From positions 620,001-684,000 of the forward strand of contig AP024867.1 in the NCBI GenBank assembly GCA_024346835.1: DNA of 64,000 nt, in the 5' to 3' direction. The notes below the pieces were generated by a model, which did not search any database, was not told the DNA's origin, and worked only from the letters and a program-made list of their open reading frames with translations. Both the position numbers and the translations under genes were made by a program. Each line of letters opens with the position of its first letter. Position 1 is the stretch's first letter. Shown here piece after piece: positions 25,335 to 34,464 of this stretch. This DNA is from Vibrio comitans. Its GTDB lineage: Bacteria > Pseudomonadota > Gammaproteobacteria > Enterobacterales > Vibrionaceae.

Positions 25335-25496
25335 GCCTGGAATTTCACCGCCAAGGCGTTTGCATTCGTTGATTGGAATCGTACCTTTGTATTTTCCATC
25401 AATGTAGCAAGGAACCGAGGGGACTCCGCCTGTGCCATAGCCAGCTATTGTGCTAGGTGAGACGAGCAAAATGAGCGCTATTACAATCCACTTCAT
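25314..25496 (-). CDS. Small secreted hypothetical protein
   Basis: 60 residues from the ATG at 25496, which has a strong AAGGAG 8 bases upstream. A signal peptide (MKWIVIALILLVSPSTIAG) leaves a mature peptide of about 40 residues with two Cys (VPCYIDGK and NECKRLGG), probably a disulfide, and a Lys-rich tail (PGKKKSKP). I do not recognise the family. Its last codons lie in the yeeN terminator. Confidence 0.65.
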   Translation of the reverse strand: MKWIVIALILLVSPSTIAGYGTGGVPSVPCYIDGKYKGTIPINECKRLGGEIPGKKKSKP

Positions 25497-25641
25497 ATTG
25501 AGTTCTCCTTGTATCCACTTTCTTACGAATCTACTTAAGATTAAGTGCAGTAAGTAAATCAAAGTATTCATCTCTGAAACATCCATTTGCTCTGCCTCGT
25601 GTTAATCTGAATGCTGTTGCAGACATAAACAGGAGTGAGTA

Positions 25642-26517
25642 ATGCGAATCAGTTTTCTAGGCTTGGGTGTAATGGGTTACCCAATGGCAGGTCATTTGGT
25701 GAAGGCGGGCTTTGAGGTTCGTGTTTACAACCGCACCACAGCTAAAGCAGAGCAGTGGGCCAACGAGTATGCAGGGCAAGCGTTCTCTACTGTGGCTGAG
25801 TGTGTTGAAGATGCCGATGTAGTGTTGGTGTGTGTAGGTAATGACGATGATGTTCGTAGTGTTACTACCTCAGCGACCGGTGCTATCGCTAATATGAAAG
25901 CGGGCGCTATTTTGGTTGACCATACGACAACGTCTGCCAACCTTGCTGAAGAGCTACTCCAAGTAACTGCTCAAGCCGGTCTGAGATTTATCGATGCCCC
26001 AGTGTCGGGCGGTCAAGCGGGTGCAGAGAACGGTGTGCTTACCGTAATGTGTGGTGGCGCTCAGTCTGATTTTGATGCGATGCAACCTGTGTTCGATGCT
26101 TACGCAAAGTCGTCAGTACTGATGGGAAAAGCGGGGCAGGGACAAAGAGCGAAGATGGTGAATCAAATCTGTATCGCGGGTGTCTTGACCGGCCTTTCAG
26201 AAGGTTTGCTGTTGGCTGAGAAATCAGGCTTGGATGTTCAGACCTTAGTGGATTGCCTAAAGAATGGCGCCGCGGGATCTTGGCAGATGGAAAACCGTGC
26301 CAACACTATGGCGCAAGATCAATTCGACTTTGGCTTTGCTATCGACTGGATGATCAAAGATCTTGGGTTTTGTTTAGAAGAAGCCAAGCAACACGATCTT
26401 AAACTTCCATTAACAGAGGCAAGCACAGAGGCTTACAAAGCGCTTTCTGCTGAAGGTTTAGGCCGTATGGATACCTCGGTATTGCTAAAAGCGATACGTA
26501 AACAAGCGGAATCATAA
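25642..26517 (+). CDS. NAD(P)-dependent oxidoreductase, 3-hydroxyisobutyrate dehydrogenase family
   Basis: 291 residues. An N-terminal Rossmann fold (FLGLGVMGYPMAGHLVKAGFEV, GxGxxG type) is followed by the family signature DAPVSGGQAGAENGVLTVMCGG and the catalytic-Lys region KMVNQICIAGVLTGLSEG. Such enzymes reduce or oxidise short beta-hydroxyacids (3-hydroxyisobutyrate, tartronate semialdehyde, succinic semialdehyde). The substrate here cannot be told from sequence. Monocistronic; a good Shine-Dalgarno (AGGAGTG) precedes the ATG. Confidence 0.88.
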   Translation: MRISFLGLGVMGYPMAGHLVKAGFEVRVYNRTTAKAEQWANEYAGQAFSTVAECVEDADVVLVCVGNDDDVRSVTTSATGAIANMKAGAILVDHTTTSANLAEELLQVTAQAGLRFIDAPVSGGQAGAENGVLTVMCGGAQSDFDAMQPVFDAYAKSSVLMGKAGQGQRAKMVNQICIAGVLTGLSEGLLLAEKSGLDVQTLVDCLKNGAAGSWQMENRANTMAQDQFDFGFAIDWMIKDLGFCLEEAKQHDLKLPLTEASTEAYKALSAEGLGRMDTSVLLKAIRKQAES

Positions 26518-26580
26518 GCTTTTCTTAATCAATTTGTCGTCTCCTAGGCAAACACACTATATACTTGCCGTATTCCATTC

Positions 26581-26612
26581 AACGTGCCGTCCTATGACGG
26601 CACGTTTTTTTA
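26581..26612 (+). terminator. Strong intrinsic terminator just upstream of yibL
   Basis: An 11-bp perfect stem AACGTGCCGTC/GACGGCACGTT with loop CTAT, followed by seven T. It ends only 13 bases before the yibL ATG. Confidence 0.9.
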
Positions 26613-26625
26613 CTAGGAGCGGCAA

Positions 26626-26982
26626 ATGTCTGCAAAAAAAGAAATCCAAAACCTGAACAACCGTATTGATAAGTGCAAGCATAAACTGAATGCAGCCATC
26701 TCTCGTCGCGATCAAACGATCATTCAACAGTTTGAGCAAGAGATCACTAAGCTAGAAAAGCAAGTTGCGCAGCTAAAACACAAAGAAAGCTACGACCTGA
26801 ATAAAGAGCGTAAAGAGCTATCTGACAAGCCATTTTCTCGTCCTATCACTAAGAAAGAACAAGCGGATATGGGCCAACTGAAGCGTCGTGTTAAAGGTAT
26901 TGTTGTTGTTCACCCTCTAACTAAATTGGGTAAAGCTCTACGTATCGATGAAGTGACAGGTTTTGCTGATAAAGAGTTTTAA
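26626..26982 (+). CDS. yibL: Ribosome-associated protein YibL
   Basis: 118 residues. An N-terminal coiled coil (KKEIQNLNNRIDKCKHKLNAAISRRDQ to KLEKQVAQLKHKES) precedes the conserved FSRPITKKEQADMGQLKRRVKGIVVVHPLTKLGKALRI. This matches YibL, found on the large ribosomal subunit in E. coli; its role is not well defined. A TAGGAG Shine-Dalgarno lies directly after the terminator hairpin, so the transcript either starts within or reads through it. Confidence 0.88.
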   Translation: MSAKKEIQNLNNRIDKCKHKLNAAISRRDQTIIQQFEQEITKLEKQVAQLKHKESYDLNKERKELSDKPFSRPITKKEQADMGQLKRRVKGIVVVHPLTKLGKALRIDEVTGFADKEF

Positions 26983-27103
26983 CGTAGAAAAGTGATTTAG
27001 AATTACCTTTATCCGCCAGAAATGAGTATTCGAGCTTGCTGATCTCAGTGATTTAAGTAGAATACGCTTCCGGTTAAAAAGTAATCAATCAGCAAGGGTG
27101 TGA

Positions 27104-28069
27104 ATGAAAGAGCATGTAATAGTTACGGTTTCCACTGTTGATGGAACGCGCCATTTTCAGTTAGGAAAACTACTACAACATTGCCTCAAAGGCTTTGGCT
27201 ACTTTATTGTGGTTGCAATCATTGCCGCCGCTATTGCCATTTATTATCTGAATAACGAAGTTGATTTTGCACTATCTAAGCAGACTGAATTGCAGAATCG
27301 CTCATTAGAGTTGAGCGAAGAAGTAGAACAACTGCAAAACCTTAAAGTTGAACTGGAAGGGGATCTTGGAGCACGTGAAGAGCGTCTGCAACAGGTTTCC
27401 GATAGGTTAGGGGACCTTGAGGTTGTACTTGGGGTTTCTGAGCAAGACGGCGAATTGGAAAGCCGTCTCGATGCTGCTGCAGTGACTTCTTCTGTTCGTT
27501 TGAATATGCTGAATAATATTCCTAATGGCTCTCCTGTAGGCGATGTGCGTGTTTCTTCTCACTACGGTTATCGTATCCACCCTAAGACGGGAAAAAAGAC
27601 TCTGCACCGTGGTATAGACTATGCCGTGAATACTGGGGCACCTGTGTATGCGCCAGCTGACGGTGTGGTTGAGGTTGTTCGACCAAGTAATGTGGGCTCT
27701 GGTAACTTTTTGAGACTTCAACACTCTTATGGATTCTCTAGTTCCTATTCACATCTGCAAAAGTTCACGGTGAAGTCTGGTGATTTTGTTGAGAAAGGGC
27801 AGTTGATTGCTTATACGGGCAATACTGGATTCTCAACCGGCCCACACCTTCACTATGAAATCCGTTTTGTTGGTCGTGCACTAGACCCACTCGCGTTTCA
27901 TGAGTGGAGCACAGAGAACTTTGAGTCAGTATTTGAAAAAGAACGCGGTATTCGTTGGGACTCTCTAGTGGCTAAAATAGAAAATCGTGCCAGTAGTCAA
28001 TTGAAACTCTCTGTGAATAAGTCTTATGACTCTAATCGAGAAACAGATGATCTAACGGCAAACCAATAA
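27104..28069 (+). CDS. M23-family peptidoglycan metallopeptidase
   Basis: 321 residues: a short cytoplasmic N-terminus, one transmembrane helix (about 31-49), a periplasmic coiled coil (about 52-110), and an M23/LytM domain (about 145-265). Zinc ligands are visible in HRGIDYA and HLHYEIRF. It would cut peptide cross-links in peptidoglycan. The next gene but one open frame is a bactofilin, a pairing known from other bacteria where the bactofilin scaffolds the hydrolase. Confidence 0.88.
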   Translation: MKEHVIVTVSTVDGTRHFQLGKLLQHCLKGFGYFIVVAIIAAAIAIYYLNNEVDFALSKQTELQNRSLELSEEVEQLQNLKVELEGDLGAREERLQQVSDRLGDLEVVLGVSEQDGELESRLDAAAVTSSVRLNMLNNIPNGSPVGDVRVSSHYGYRIHPKTGKKTLHRGIDYAVNTGAPVYAPADGVVEVVRPSNVGSGNFLRLQHSYGFSSSYSHLQKFTVKSGDFVEKGQLIAYTGNTGFSTGPHLHYEIRFVGRALDPLAFHEWSTENFESVFEKERGIRWDSLVAKIENRASSQLKLSVNKSYDSNRETDDLTANQ

Positions 28070-28106
28070 AGCCTGCTATTTCTCGGAAAAATCTGAATTA
28101 CTTAGG

Positions 28107-28137
28107 CCCTGCAGACAAGTCTGCAGGGTCTTTTTTT
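28107..28137 (+). terminator. Intrinsic terminator after the M23 peptidase gene
   Basis: CCCTGCAGA/TCTGCAGGG with loop CAAG and a run of seven T. Confidence 0.92.
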
Positions 28138-28150
28138 GTATTGTAGTTAG

Positions 28151-28300
28151 CCCGAAGATCATGACTTAGGTGAGTCTAAAGCGGCGGTTAAAGTACTGAG
28201 GTTTAAAGGGTACGGTGTGTTGAATTATCAAGGCCAACCTTCGTATTTACCTGCTGTTACCTTACGTGACCATCATTTTCTATTCGATGTCTCTTTTTAG
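28151..28300 (+). pseudogene. Possible gene remnant without a start codon
   Basis: An open frame of about 49 codons between a TAG (28148) and a TAG (28298) reads PEDHDLGESKAAVKVLRF and continues with GYGVLNYQGQPSYLPAVTL. The composition looks like real protein, and it lacks an ATG and Shine-Dalgarno at its left end. I do not recognise the family. It may be the 3' end of a decayed gene; a short gene from GTG 28217 cannot be excluded. Confidence 0.35.
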
Positions 28301-28417
28301 CAAACTAAAGCATATTAGAAGTTGTTGATTTATAGGCTTTGGGGGAGAATGCGCAGTTCCGTTCACATTGATTTAGTGGACGTTTCAACATCACTTCGCA
28401 CAACTAAGAGGTCAATA

Positions 28418-28837
28418 ATGGGACTGTTTGGCAAAAGTAACGGTAAATCGAATAAACACTCATCAACAACGCTCATTGCACAGGGCTGCCAAGTTGAAGG
28501 TCAGTTTAAGCTAGAAAGTGACATGCACGTAGATGGTATTGTCATTGGGCAGGTGACTGTTGAGCAATCTCTTATCGTTAGTCAATCTGGCCGAGTGAAT
28601 GGTGATATTTTTGCAGGCAAGGTGATCGTGAACGGCATTATTGAAGGTTCTTGTCATGCTACGTCGGTGGAAATTCTTGAAAATGGCCAAGTTAAAGGCA
28701 CTATCTACACTGACGACTTAAGCATTGAGCGCGGTGGAAAGTTCAATGGTGACATTAAACCCGCTGAAAAAGAGCAAGTAGTTGAATTAGCATCCAAAGA
28801 GGATGCAAACAAAACGAAAAAAGCGGTTAATAACTAG
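28418..28837 (+). CDS. Bactofilin family protein
   Basis: 139 residues from the ATG at 28418 (AAGAGG upstream; the longer frame from 28322 lacks a Shine-Dalgarno). The core is a regular beta-helix (TLIAQGCQVEGQFKLESDMHVDGIVIGQVTVEQSLIVS and onward) framed by short flexible ends, the hallmark of bactofilins. These polymerise without nucleotide into filaments at the membrane and position cell-wall enzymes. The preceding M23 peptidase is the likely partner. Confidence 0.92.
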   Translation: MGLFGKSNGKSNKHSSTTLIAQGCQVEGQFKLESDMHVDGIVIGQVTVEQSLIVSQSGRVNGDIFAGKVIVNGIIEGSCHATSVEILENGQVKGTIYTDDLSIERGGKFNGDIKPAEKEQVVELASKEDANKTKKAVNN

Positions 28838-28860
28838 ATTGCCCATGATCTTGAAATTGA

Positions 28861-28895
28861 AGAGTACTTTACATCGTAAAGTGCTCTTTTTTTTG
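28861..28895 (+). terminator. Intrinsic terminator after the bactofilin gene
   Basis: AGAGTACTTTAC/GTAAAGTGCTCT (one G-T pair) with a 3-base loop, then eight T. It contains a parS2-like sequence with one mismatch (TTTACATCGTAAA). Confidence 0.92.
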
Positions 28896-29139
28896 CCTTT
28901 TATTCCAAGGGTATGATCTTTCACGACAAATAACGATTGAGCCTTCGACTTAGTTGAGCAATGCCCTAGAGTTGTACAAAATTGTCAAAAAATTAATGGC
29001 TTGCACATAAACTATCATCTAATGAGACAAATTCGATTACAAAGGCTTTGCTAAAAACTGATGTTTTCCTCTGCCTCTTTGCGCATTTTGTAAGTACACT
29101 ACGCGCGACCCACTCTCTTTCTTTTCAATGAGGAATGCC

Positions 29140-30348
29140 ATGAGCAGCCAGAATGTACAATCTAGCGATGTCGTGATTGTCAGCAACTCTTCCGATAACC
29201 CTTTTGCCATCGATGTTGCGTACGCAATGGGGCAGCATGAAGATATCTCCGATGTAATCAGCATGAAACACTTCATGAATACTGAATTTTGCCCACGTTT
29301 TATCTCAGATGAAAACGATATGGACAACATCGGTAATAGCTTAGAAGGCAAGACAGTGGTTATCGTAAGCACTGGTAGCCCAGTGAAAAGCCGCCAAGAA
29401 CTGGCTATGCACAACTGCATTATCGCTCGTGCAGCGAAAGAAAATGGCGCAAGTCGAGTGGTTTTGGTGGAGCCAGACTTATTTTTCTCAGCCCAAGATA
29501 GAGGCCCTCGCCCTGAGCTAGGAGATACTTCTAGCGAGCGAAATGTATCGGATATAAAGAAATTTGATGGCCAGCCATTTACTTCAAAGCTTTACGCTCA
29601 GATGTTAAAGCTAGCTGGGGTTGATGATGTCATGACAGTTCACAACCATTCGGTTTCTGTTCAGAAGATGTTTAGTGAAGTGTTTGATGGTCGTTTCTAC
29701 AACCTCATTCCTTACGAGATTTATGCTCACTATTTATTGAACTCAAATATTTTAAATTGTGGGCCAGAGGGAGAAGGTCTTGTTCTTTGTGCACCAGACA
29801 AAGGCGCGCGCGACTTTGTTAAAGAAATGCATAATGCGCTAGGTTTAACTGAAGCTAAATTCATCATGCTGGATAAGGAACGAACCGCAGAGCGTAAAGT
29901 TGAAATCACTCTACACCAAGAAAGTGAAGACACTTTTGAGGGCTTAGAAAACTCTAGTATCGTTTTGTTTGACGATATGGTGCGTACGGGCTCTACCGTT
30001 GTTAAATCTTGTCAGTTTCTCCAACAATTGAACCCACAACGAATGGTGTTCACTGTTTCTCATTTTTATGCAAGTTCTGAGGGGCGTGAGCGTATGTCTC
30101 ATCCTGCGCTAGGAGAAATCCTCACCTTGAATACCATGCCTACGATTCTGAACCGCGATGAACAGGGTCGTCTGCGCAAGAAAATGGTTGTATTGAAAAT
30201 TGAGAAATTTCTGGCACAAGAACTGTGTAAAATCTTACAGATCCCACAGCGTTCTGAAGAAAAAAATCCATACAAAATTGACATGTCTTCGAAGAACCCT
30301 CGCTTTCAGCGAAAAATTTGGTTCTCAGATCAATTGTCCGAGCTGTAA
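29140..30348 (+). CDS. Ribose-phosphate pyrophosphokinase-family protein
   Basis: 402 residues from the ATG at 29140 (AGGA 5 bases upstream; an in-frame ATG at 29128 has none). Two phosphoribosyltransferase-like domains are visible: RVVLVEPDLFFSAQDRGPRPELG and FTSKLYAQMLKLAGVDDVMTVHNHS in the first half, and the PRPP loop VLFDDMVRTGSTVVKSCQFL in the second. It is longer and more divergent than housekeeping Prs (about 315), so it is probably a paralogue in nucleotide metabolism. Substrate not certain. Confidence 0.82.
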   Translation: MSSQNVQSSDVVIVSNSSDNPFAIDVAYAMGQHEDISDVISMKHFMNTEFCPRFISDENDMDNIGNSLEGKTVVIVSTGSPVKSRQELAMHNCIIARAAKENGASRVVLVEPDLFFSAQDRGPRPELGDTSSERNVSDIKKFDGQPFTSKLYAQMLKLAGVDDVMTVHNHSVSVQKMFSEVFDGRFYNLIPYEIYAHYLLNSNILNCGPEGEGLVLCAPDKGARDFVKEMHNALGLTEAKFIMLDKERTAERKVEITLHQESEDTFEGLENSSIVLFDDMVRTGSTVVKSCQFLQQLNPQRMVFTVSHFYASSEGRERMSHPALGEILTLNTMPTILNRDEQGRLRKKMVVLKIEKFLAQELCKILQIPQRSEEKNPYKIDMSSKNPRFQRKIWFSDQLSEL

Positions 30349-30492
30349 CCTTTAGCTGGCTGCCCTGCGCAAGAGTAGGGCAGTGTTTTAGGCTTGTAAC
30401 CGGATAACTGCTTGTTCTGCGCTAAGGTGCTCGAGCCATAACCTCAACCGTAATGATTAGCACCCGCCAGTAACTTTTGCCTGTTCCACTAT

Positions 30493-30525
30493 ACAAAAAG
30501 CCCGCAATAGCAGGCTTTTTGTTGT
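30493..30525. terminator. Terminator between the PRPP synthetase-like gene and the isomerase gene
   Basis: ACAAAAAGCC..GGCTTTTTGT with a CGCAATAGCA centre. A-run and T-run on either side let it act on both convergent genes. Confidence 0.8.
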
Positions 30526-30543
30526 TCTACCAAGTTAGGGTAA

Positions 30544-32898
30544 TTATCGATTCTCAAATCGATTGTAGTCCAATAAGCCGTACTCTATAGGTTGGTCTTT
30601 TTCATACCATGCGTGAATTTTATCGCTGAATGGCCAAAAACGAATATCGGTGCGCCTGATGGCAAAGCGGTCTAGTAATTCCTCGTAGTCGTCATCATCT
30701 TCTACCTCTCGGATGCGTTTTATTAGCTCTGGAATCTCCCTCTCTTGCAGACTCAAGAAGGCGGCGGGGTAGCTTCCCAATACGCCATTCACCAGCGTGA
30801 AAGTATCTTCTTCTGGCTTACGATTATCCTCTTCGCTAAACAGACTAGAGATGTTGGTGTGTGCATTGCTGTGAACCAAGGTAAACACATGCTGTTTACC
30901 ATTGTCTGCTTCTATGTTGATCGTGATCAGCTGTGGGAAATACTCGATTCCCCCTCCAATAAAGCTACTCACTTCTTGAAGCATCAACTCACTCTCACGT
31001 TTTAAAGGCGTATCGGTAATTTCGTAGCGTTTATCGAGTATTGGTGAAACCCTATCCGTTAGCAGAGTAAGTAATTCAGTCTTCGGGTCACTGGTGCGAT
31101 ATTCAATTCCAGATTCCTGATTGAATGGCTTAGCATTGCGCGTTAGATAGTCGGTGAACTCTATAGATTGCCCCTCATACCAGCTTGACAATATGTCGTG
31201 TCGAGACTCTTTTGGTAGCATGGCGATAAAGTTCGTTTCACCTTCAATCCGCAGTAAATCCATATACATACGAGTGATGAGCTGGTGGCCAAAGTTACCG
31301 TAGATATCAAAGCCAGCCACTAACAGATAATGGATTCGTTCAAGCAATGAGTAATCGATGACCCAGGCTGTTTTGGGTTGGTTGCCAACCAACCCCTTAG
31401 CGACGGTTGCACTATCAAAATGTCGGAATATGGTCAGTGCCGCATTAGGATTTTTTTCTGCTCCACCATCCCAGATGATGTCAATGTCTAGGTGCTCACC
31501 GTTCTTGAAGTAGTCGTTCATGAAGTTGGTTTTTTCTGTCAGGTAGACAGACTGCGCCTTAGAGAACTCAATCCAATTGAAAAGAGGAGTGGTATTACTG
31601 TCGAGTTGACCCGGTAGCTTCATATTCTCTGCTTGAGAACGAAGGAAATCAGTGGCGATCTTGTTATCAACTCGTCCTGGATTGGTAAAGAACACCCAAA
31701 AATGGTCGTTGATGACATTCAGCGCTAACTGTCCTCGACATACAGGACCTTTGATAAAGGCCATAATGGTATTTTGTGCTTCATCGAGAAGAAATTGATA
31801 ACGAGAATTCACCGGAATATCAGCGAAAGCCAATATAGGGTTAGAAGCGACCTTGATTTGATAACTTGGCAACTTAGTGATGGTGTAATCTTCTTCATCA
31901 AACCATTCCAGCCATTTATCCATTCTTTCAGGGTTTAGCGCGAATGGCATATGAGTCTTATCAACGATGGTTTCACGCTCTCGAATCAATCGGTAATAAA
32001 CACGGTCAACCTTTGGATCGCCATAGGGTCTGCGCGTAGAAATACGTTTTACGGGCTCACCTGGGGGCGTTGAAGAGCGAACCAGGCTAAAGAACAGCTT
32101 TTCTTCGTGCTCTGAGAAATAGATATGAGACAAGAACAAGTGTTCGTAGATGTAGCGACTGCTTAGTTGGCGCTTAAGATCATCTTGATTGAAGTAAGCC
32201 TCCCATTTATCAACCGCATTTTTCTGTTGTTCAGTTAGAGGTGGAAGCTTGGACATGCTTGCGCCTTGGCGTAGCCAAGCAAGTAGGGTTTGTTGCTCAT
32301 CATTAGCCAGTGCTGGCATACCATAAGGCATTCCGCCAAGTGGCTGCTCTTCTTTGTATGCTTGAATCGAATCAGAAGTAGGGCACACGAAGCTACGGTC
32401 TAGACTGAAATCAAAATCGTCATCGTCCAAGATCACGTCATCAGGCAAAGGGAACTCTTCTTTTTGAATGAGTAGTTGCGCCATAACACCGGCTTCAATA
32501 TTGGCATCTCTACGCTGTAGTCGCTCATTGAGCACGGGATAAAACCCGTGTGTTCGCCATTCTTGCGTAGAATGAGCATCTTCATAGAGGCGAGTGGGCT
32601 TAGTCGCAGTTAGGCGAGCACCTTGATATACCAATGCGGTTGTAGCGCCGCGATCTATGCCCTCAGGAGAGGTCAGCTTTAGCTGGCAAGGGGCATCGTA
32701 GCAGGCGTGACAAACTACACAGCGCTTGTCGAGAATCGGCTGAACTTCATCGATGAAGTATTGGGCTTGTGAGAAGTCATGAGCGACCATTCTATCCTGA
32801 ACCTTTTCTGGGCCGAAAAGCTCTTCAAAGTTTAACCCTACATAAGAAGCACAGCCCGAGAAGGCGATAACAAAGGCGATCAGCGCGTACTTTTTCAT
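30544..32898 (-). CDS. cti: Fatty acid cis/trans isomerase (Cti), haem c-containing
   Basis: 784 residues. The export signal ends in a lipobox-like SGCAS (Cys16). A haem c motif CVVCH lies at residues 60-64. Downstream are segments typical of Cti: PYGMPALANDEQQTLLAWLRQGA, RFLAL-type FADIPVNSRYQFLLDEAQNTIMAFIKGPVCRGQ. Cti turns cis-unsaturated membrane fatty acids into trans forms without lipid turnover, stiffening the membrane under solvent or heat stress. It acts in the periplasm. Monocistronic. Confidence 0.92.
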   Translation of the reverse strand: MKKYALIAFVIAFSGCASYVGLNFEELFGPEKVQDRMVAHDFSQAQYFIDEVQPILDKRCVVCHACYDAPCQLKLTSPEGIDRGATTALVYQGARLTATKPTRLYEDAHSTQEWRTHGFYPVLNERLQRRDANIEAGVMAQLLIQKEEFPLPDDVILDDDDFDFSLDRSFVCPTSDSIQAYKEEQPLGGMPYGMPALANDEQQTLLAWLRQGASMSKLPPLTEQQKNAVDKWEAYFNQDDLKRQLSSRYIYEHLFLSHIYFSEHEEKLFFSLVRSSTPPGEPVKRISTRRPYGDPKVDRVYYRLIRERETIVDKTHMPFALNPERMDKWLEWFDEEDYTITKLPSYQIKVASNPILAFADIPVNSRYQFLLDEAQNTIMAFIKGPVCRGQLALNVINDHFWVFFTNPGRVDNKIATDFLRSQAENMKLPGQLDSNTTPLFNWIEFSKAQSVYLTEKTNFMNDYFKNGEHLDIDIIWDGGAEKNPNAALTIFRHFDSATVAKGLVGNQPKTAWVIDYSLLERIHYLLVAGFDIYGNFGHQLITRMYMDLLRIEGETNFIAMLPKESRHDILSSWYEGQSIEFTDYLTRNAKPFNQESGIEYRTSDPKTELLTLLTDRVSPILDKRYEITDTPLKRESELMLQEVSSFIGGGIEYFPQLITINIEADNGKQHVFTLVHSNAHTNISSLFSEEDNRKPEEDTFTLVNGVLGSYPAAFLSLQEREIPELIKRIREVEDDDDYEELLDRFAIRRTDIRFWPFSDKIHAWYEKDQPIEYGLLDYNRFENR

Positions 32899-33177
32899 TA
32901 ACGTCCATGTCCTTGATAAAATTAACTCTATTTATGATGGTTGCAACTGTCACTAGAGTCAAAAAAAGTGAGGTCATACATGCGGTTGTTTGTAGCTAGA
33001 CATCCCTAATATTCGAAAGATAACGTTCATAATGGCGATATATATTAGATACCTGACAAAGAAAACCAGTTTGGCATGATTTTCGGTCAGGATTTAACGG
33101 GATGAGCGATAGACTGATGGGAAAATAAAGAAAGGTCAGCGTGCGCTGACCTTTGTGATCATAACCGTAGAGTATTG
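32899..33177. other. Intergenic region between cti and the diguanylate cyclase gene
   Basis: 279 bases. The left part should hold the cti promoter. The only structure I see is the terminator at 33131-33154. Confidence 0.5.
33131..33154 (-). terminator. Intrinsic terminator of the diguanylate cyclase gene
   Basis: AAAGGTCAGC/GCTGACCTTT with loop GTGC; the minus strand continues CTTTATTTTC. Confidence 0.82.
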
Positions 33178-34452
33178 CTACGCGCTATACAGCTCTACTT
33201 TACCTTGTTTAGCTTGCTTGGAGCGGTACATTGCCTTGTCTGCATTGTCGACCAAAACTGAAGGATCTGAGGTATCCACTGGTGCCACGGAAACGCCAAT
33301 ACTGAAACGTATATCAATATGCTTGCCTTTGTGCGTAATAGGCTTACGAATGCTTTCTACTAAGTTGCTGACAATTTGTGAGACATCTTCTTGGAAGCGA
33401 ACATTAGGGAGCAGCACTACAAACTCATCTCCGCCATAGCGATAGATGCGATCTGAGCTACGAACCGTTTCTTTGAGTCGTTGTGCGACGGTCTGCAGCA
33501 GTATATCGCCGTATTCATGCCCTAATTGGTCATTGATGTCTTTGAAGCCGTCCATATCAAGGAAACAAAGTGCGACAACCTTATTCTCAAGCTTACTGTA
33601 GGTAATGGCCTCTTCGATGTCCGTATACAGGGTAGTTCTGTTGTATGCTCCGGTCAGCTCGTCGGTATGAGCCTTGGTGTGTAACTCAGAGTGGCGCTGG
33701 TGGACACTCTCACTCATTTTGTAGAAACGGCCCATAAGATAGCCAATTTCGTCTCGTGGCAGATAATCAACAATATCTTGTTTCTTACCTTGCTCGACGT
33801 TTTGTGTCGCATCTATCAGTTTGGTCAAAGGTGTAAACAATGCACGATTAACGGTAATGACAGTAAACAGCGCGAGAAATACCATGATGACTGTCTCTAT
33901 TACTATCATCATTGTAATGTAGGCTCGCGCCTCTCGATAATCGCCATTTCGCTGCTCTAGTAACCTTCTTTCTTCACTATTAAAATCAGAGAGGTAGCGG
34001 CGAATATTATCCATGTATTTTTTGCCTACATTGGTACGAACCATCTCTATCGCTTCAGCTGGTTGCTCATTGTAGAGGCTAATTTTTATCGCCAAATCAT
34101 CAAGCTTGTTGTCGATATCCTCAACTAAATCATCAAGCAGTTCTTGTTGTTGTGGGTTGTCAGCTGTAAGGCTTTTCAACTCTCCCCAGATGGATTTAAT
34201 CTCATCTCGAGAGCGAAAGTAGGGTTCTAAATAGTAGCTTTGACCTGTGAGCAAGTAACCTCGTTGTCCGGTCTCTGCATCTGAGATAGCATTGAGCAAT
34301 TCCCCAGAGGTTTGCATGACTTGATTGGTATGGATGACCCATTGCAGTTTGTTTTCACTGCGAGATTCAAGAAAGTAGATGAAGCCGATATTCGCTATCG
34401 AGAAAAAGAATAAGGTTCCCAGAAGCAACTTGAGTTTGTTTTTTATGGTCAC
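33178..34452 (-). CDS. CHASE3-HAMP-GGDEF diguanylate cyclase
   Basis: 424 residues: transmembrane helix (about 8-27), periplasmic CHASE3 domain (about 35-170, with SDAETGQRGYLLTG), second transmembrane helix (about 178-200), HAMP (about 200-255) and GGDEF (about 258-424). The catalytic GGDEF is intact at 340-344 (YRYGGDEFVVLLP). An inhibitory I-site RSSD (331-334) precedes it at the canonical 5-residue spacing. It should make c-di-GMP and be feedback-inhibited. It could feed the LapD-type receptor, but no direct link is shown. It starts 12 bases after the oxidoreductase stop, so the two may be co-transcribed. Confidence 0.94.
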   Translation of the reverse strand: MTIKNKLKLLLGTLFFFSIANIGFIYFLESRSENKLQWVIHTNQVMQTSGELLNAISDAETGQRGYLLTGQSYYLEPYFRSRDEIKSIWGELKSLTADNPQQQELLDDLVEDIDNKLDDLAIKISLYNEQPAEAIEMVRTNVGKKYMDNIRRYLSDFNSEERRLLEQRNGDYREARAYITMMIVIETVIMVFLALFTVITVNRALFTPLTKLIDATQNVEQGKKQDIVDYLPRDEIGYLMGRFYKMSESVHQRHSELHTKAHTDELTGAYNRTTLYTDIEEAITYSKLENKVVALCFLDMDGFKDINDQLGHEYGDILLQTVAQRLKETVRSSDRIYRYGGDEFVVLLPNVRFQEDVSQIVSNLVESIRKPITHKGKHIDIRFSIGVSVAPVDTSDPSVLVDNADKAMYRSKQAKQGKVELYSA

Positions 34453-34464
34453 GATTATAATCCC

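Noticed and set aside
28868..28880. TTTACATCGTAAA, a parS2-like sequence
   Set aside because: It has one mismatch in the core and is fully explained as part of the bactofilin terminator stem.
33691..33960. 89-codon plus-strand frame opposite the diguanylate cyclase
   Set aside because: It is a shadow of the real coding strand; no Shine-Dalgarno and poor composition.
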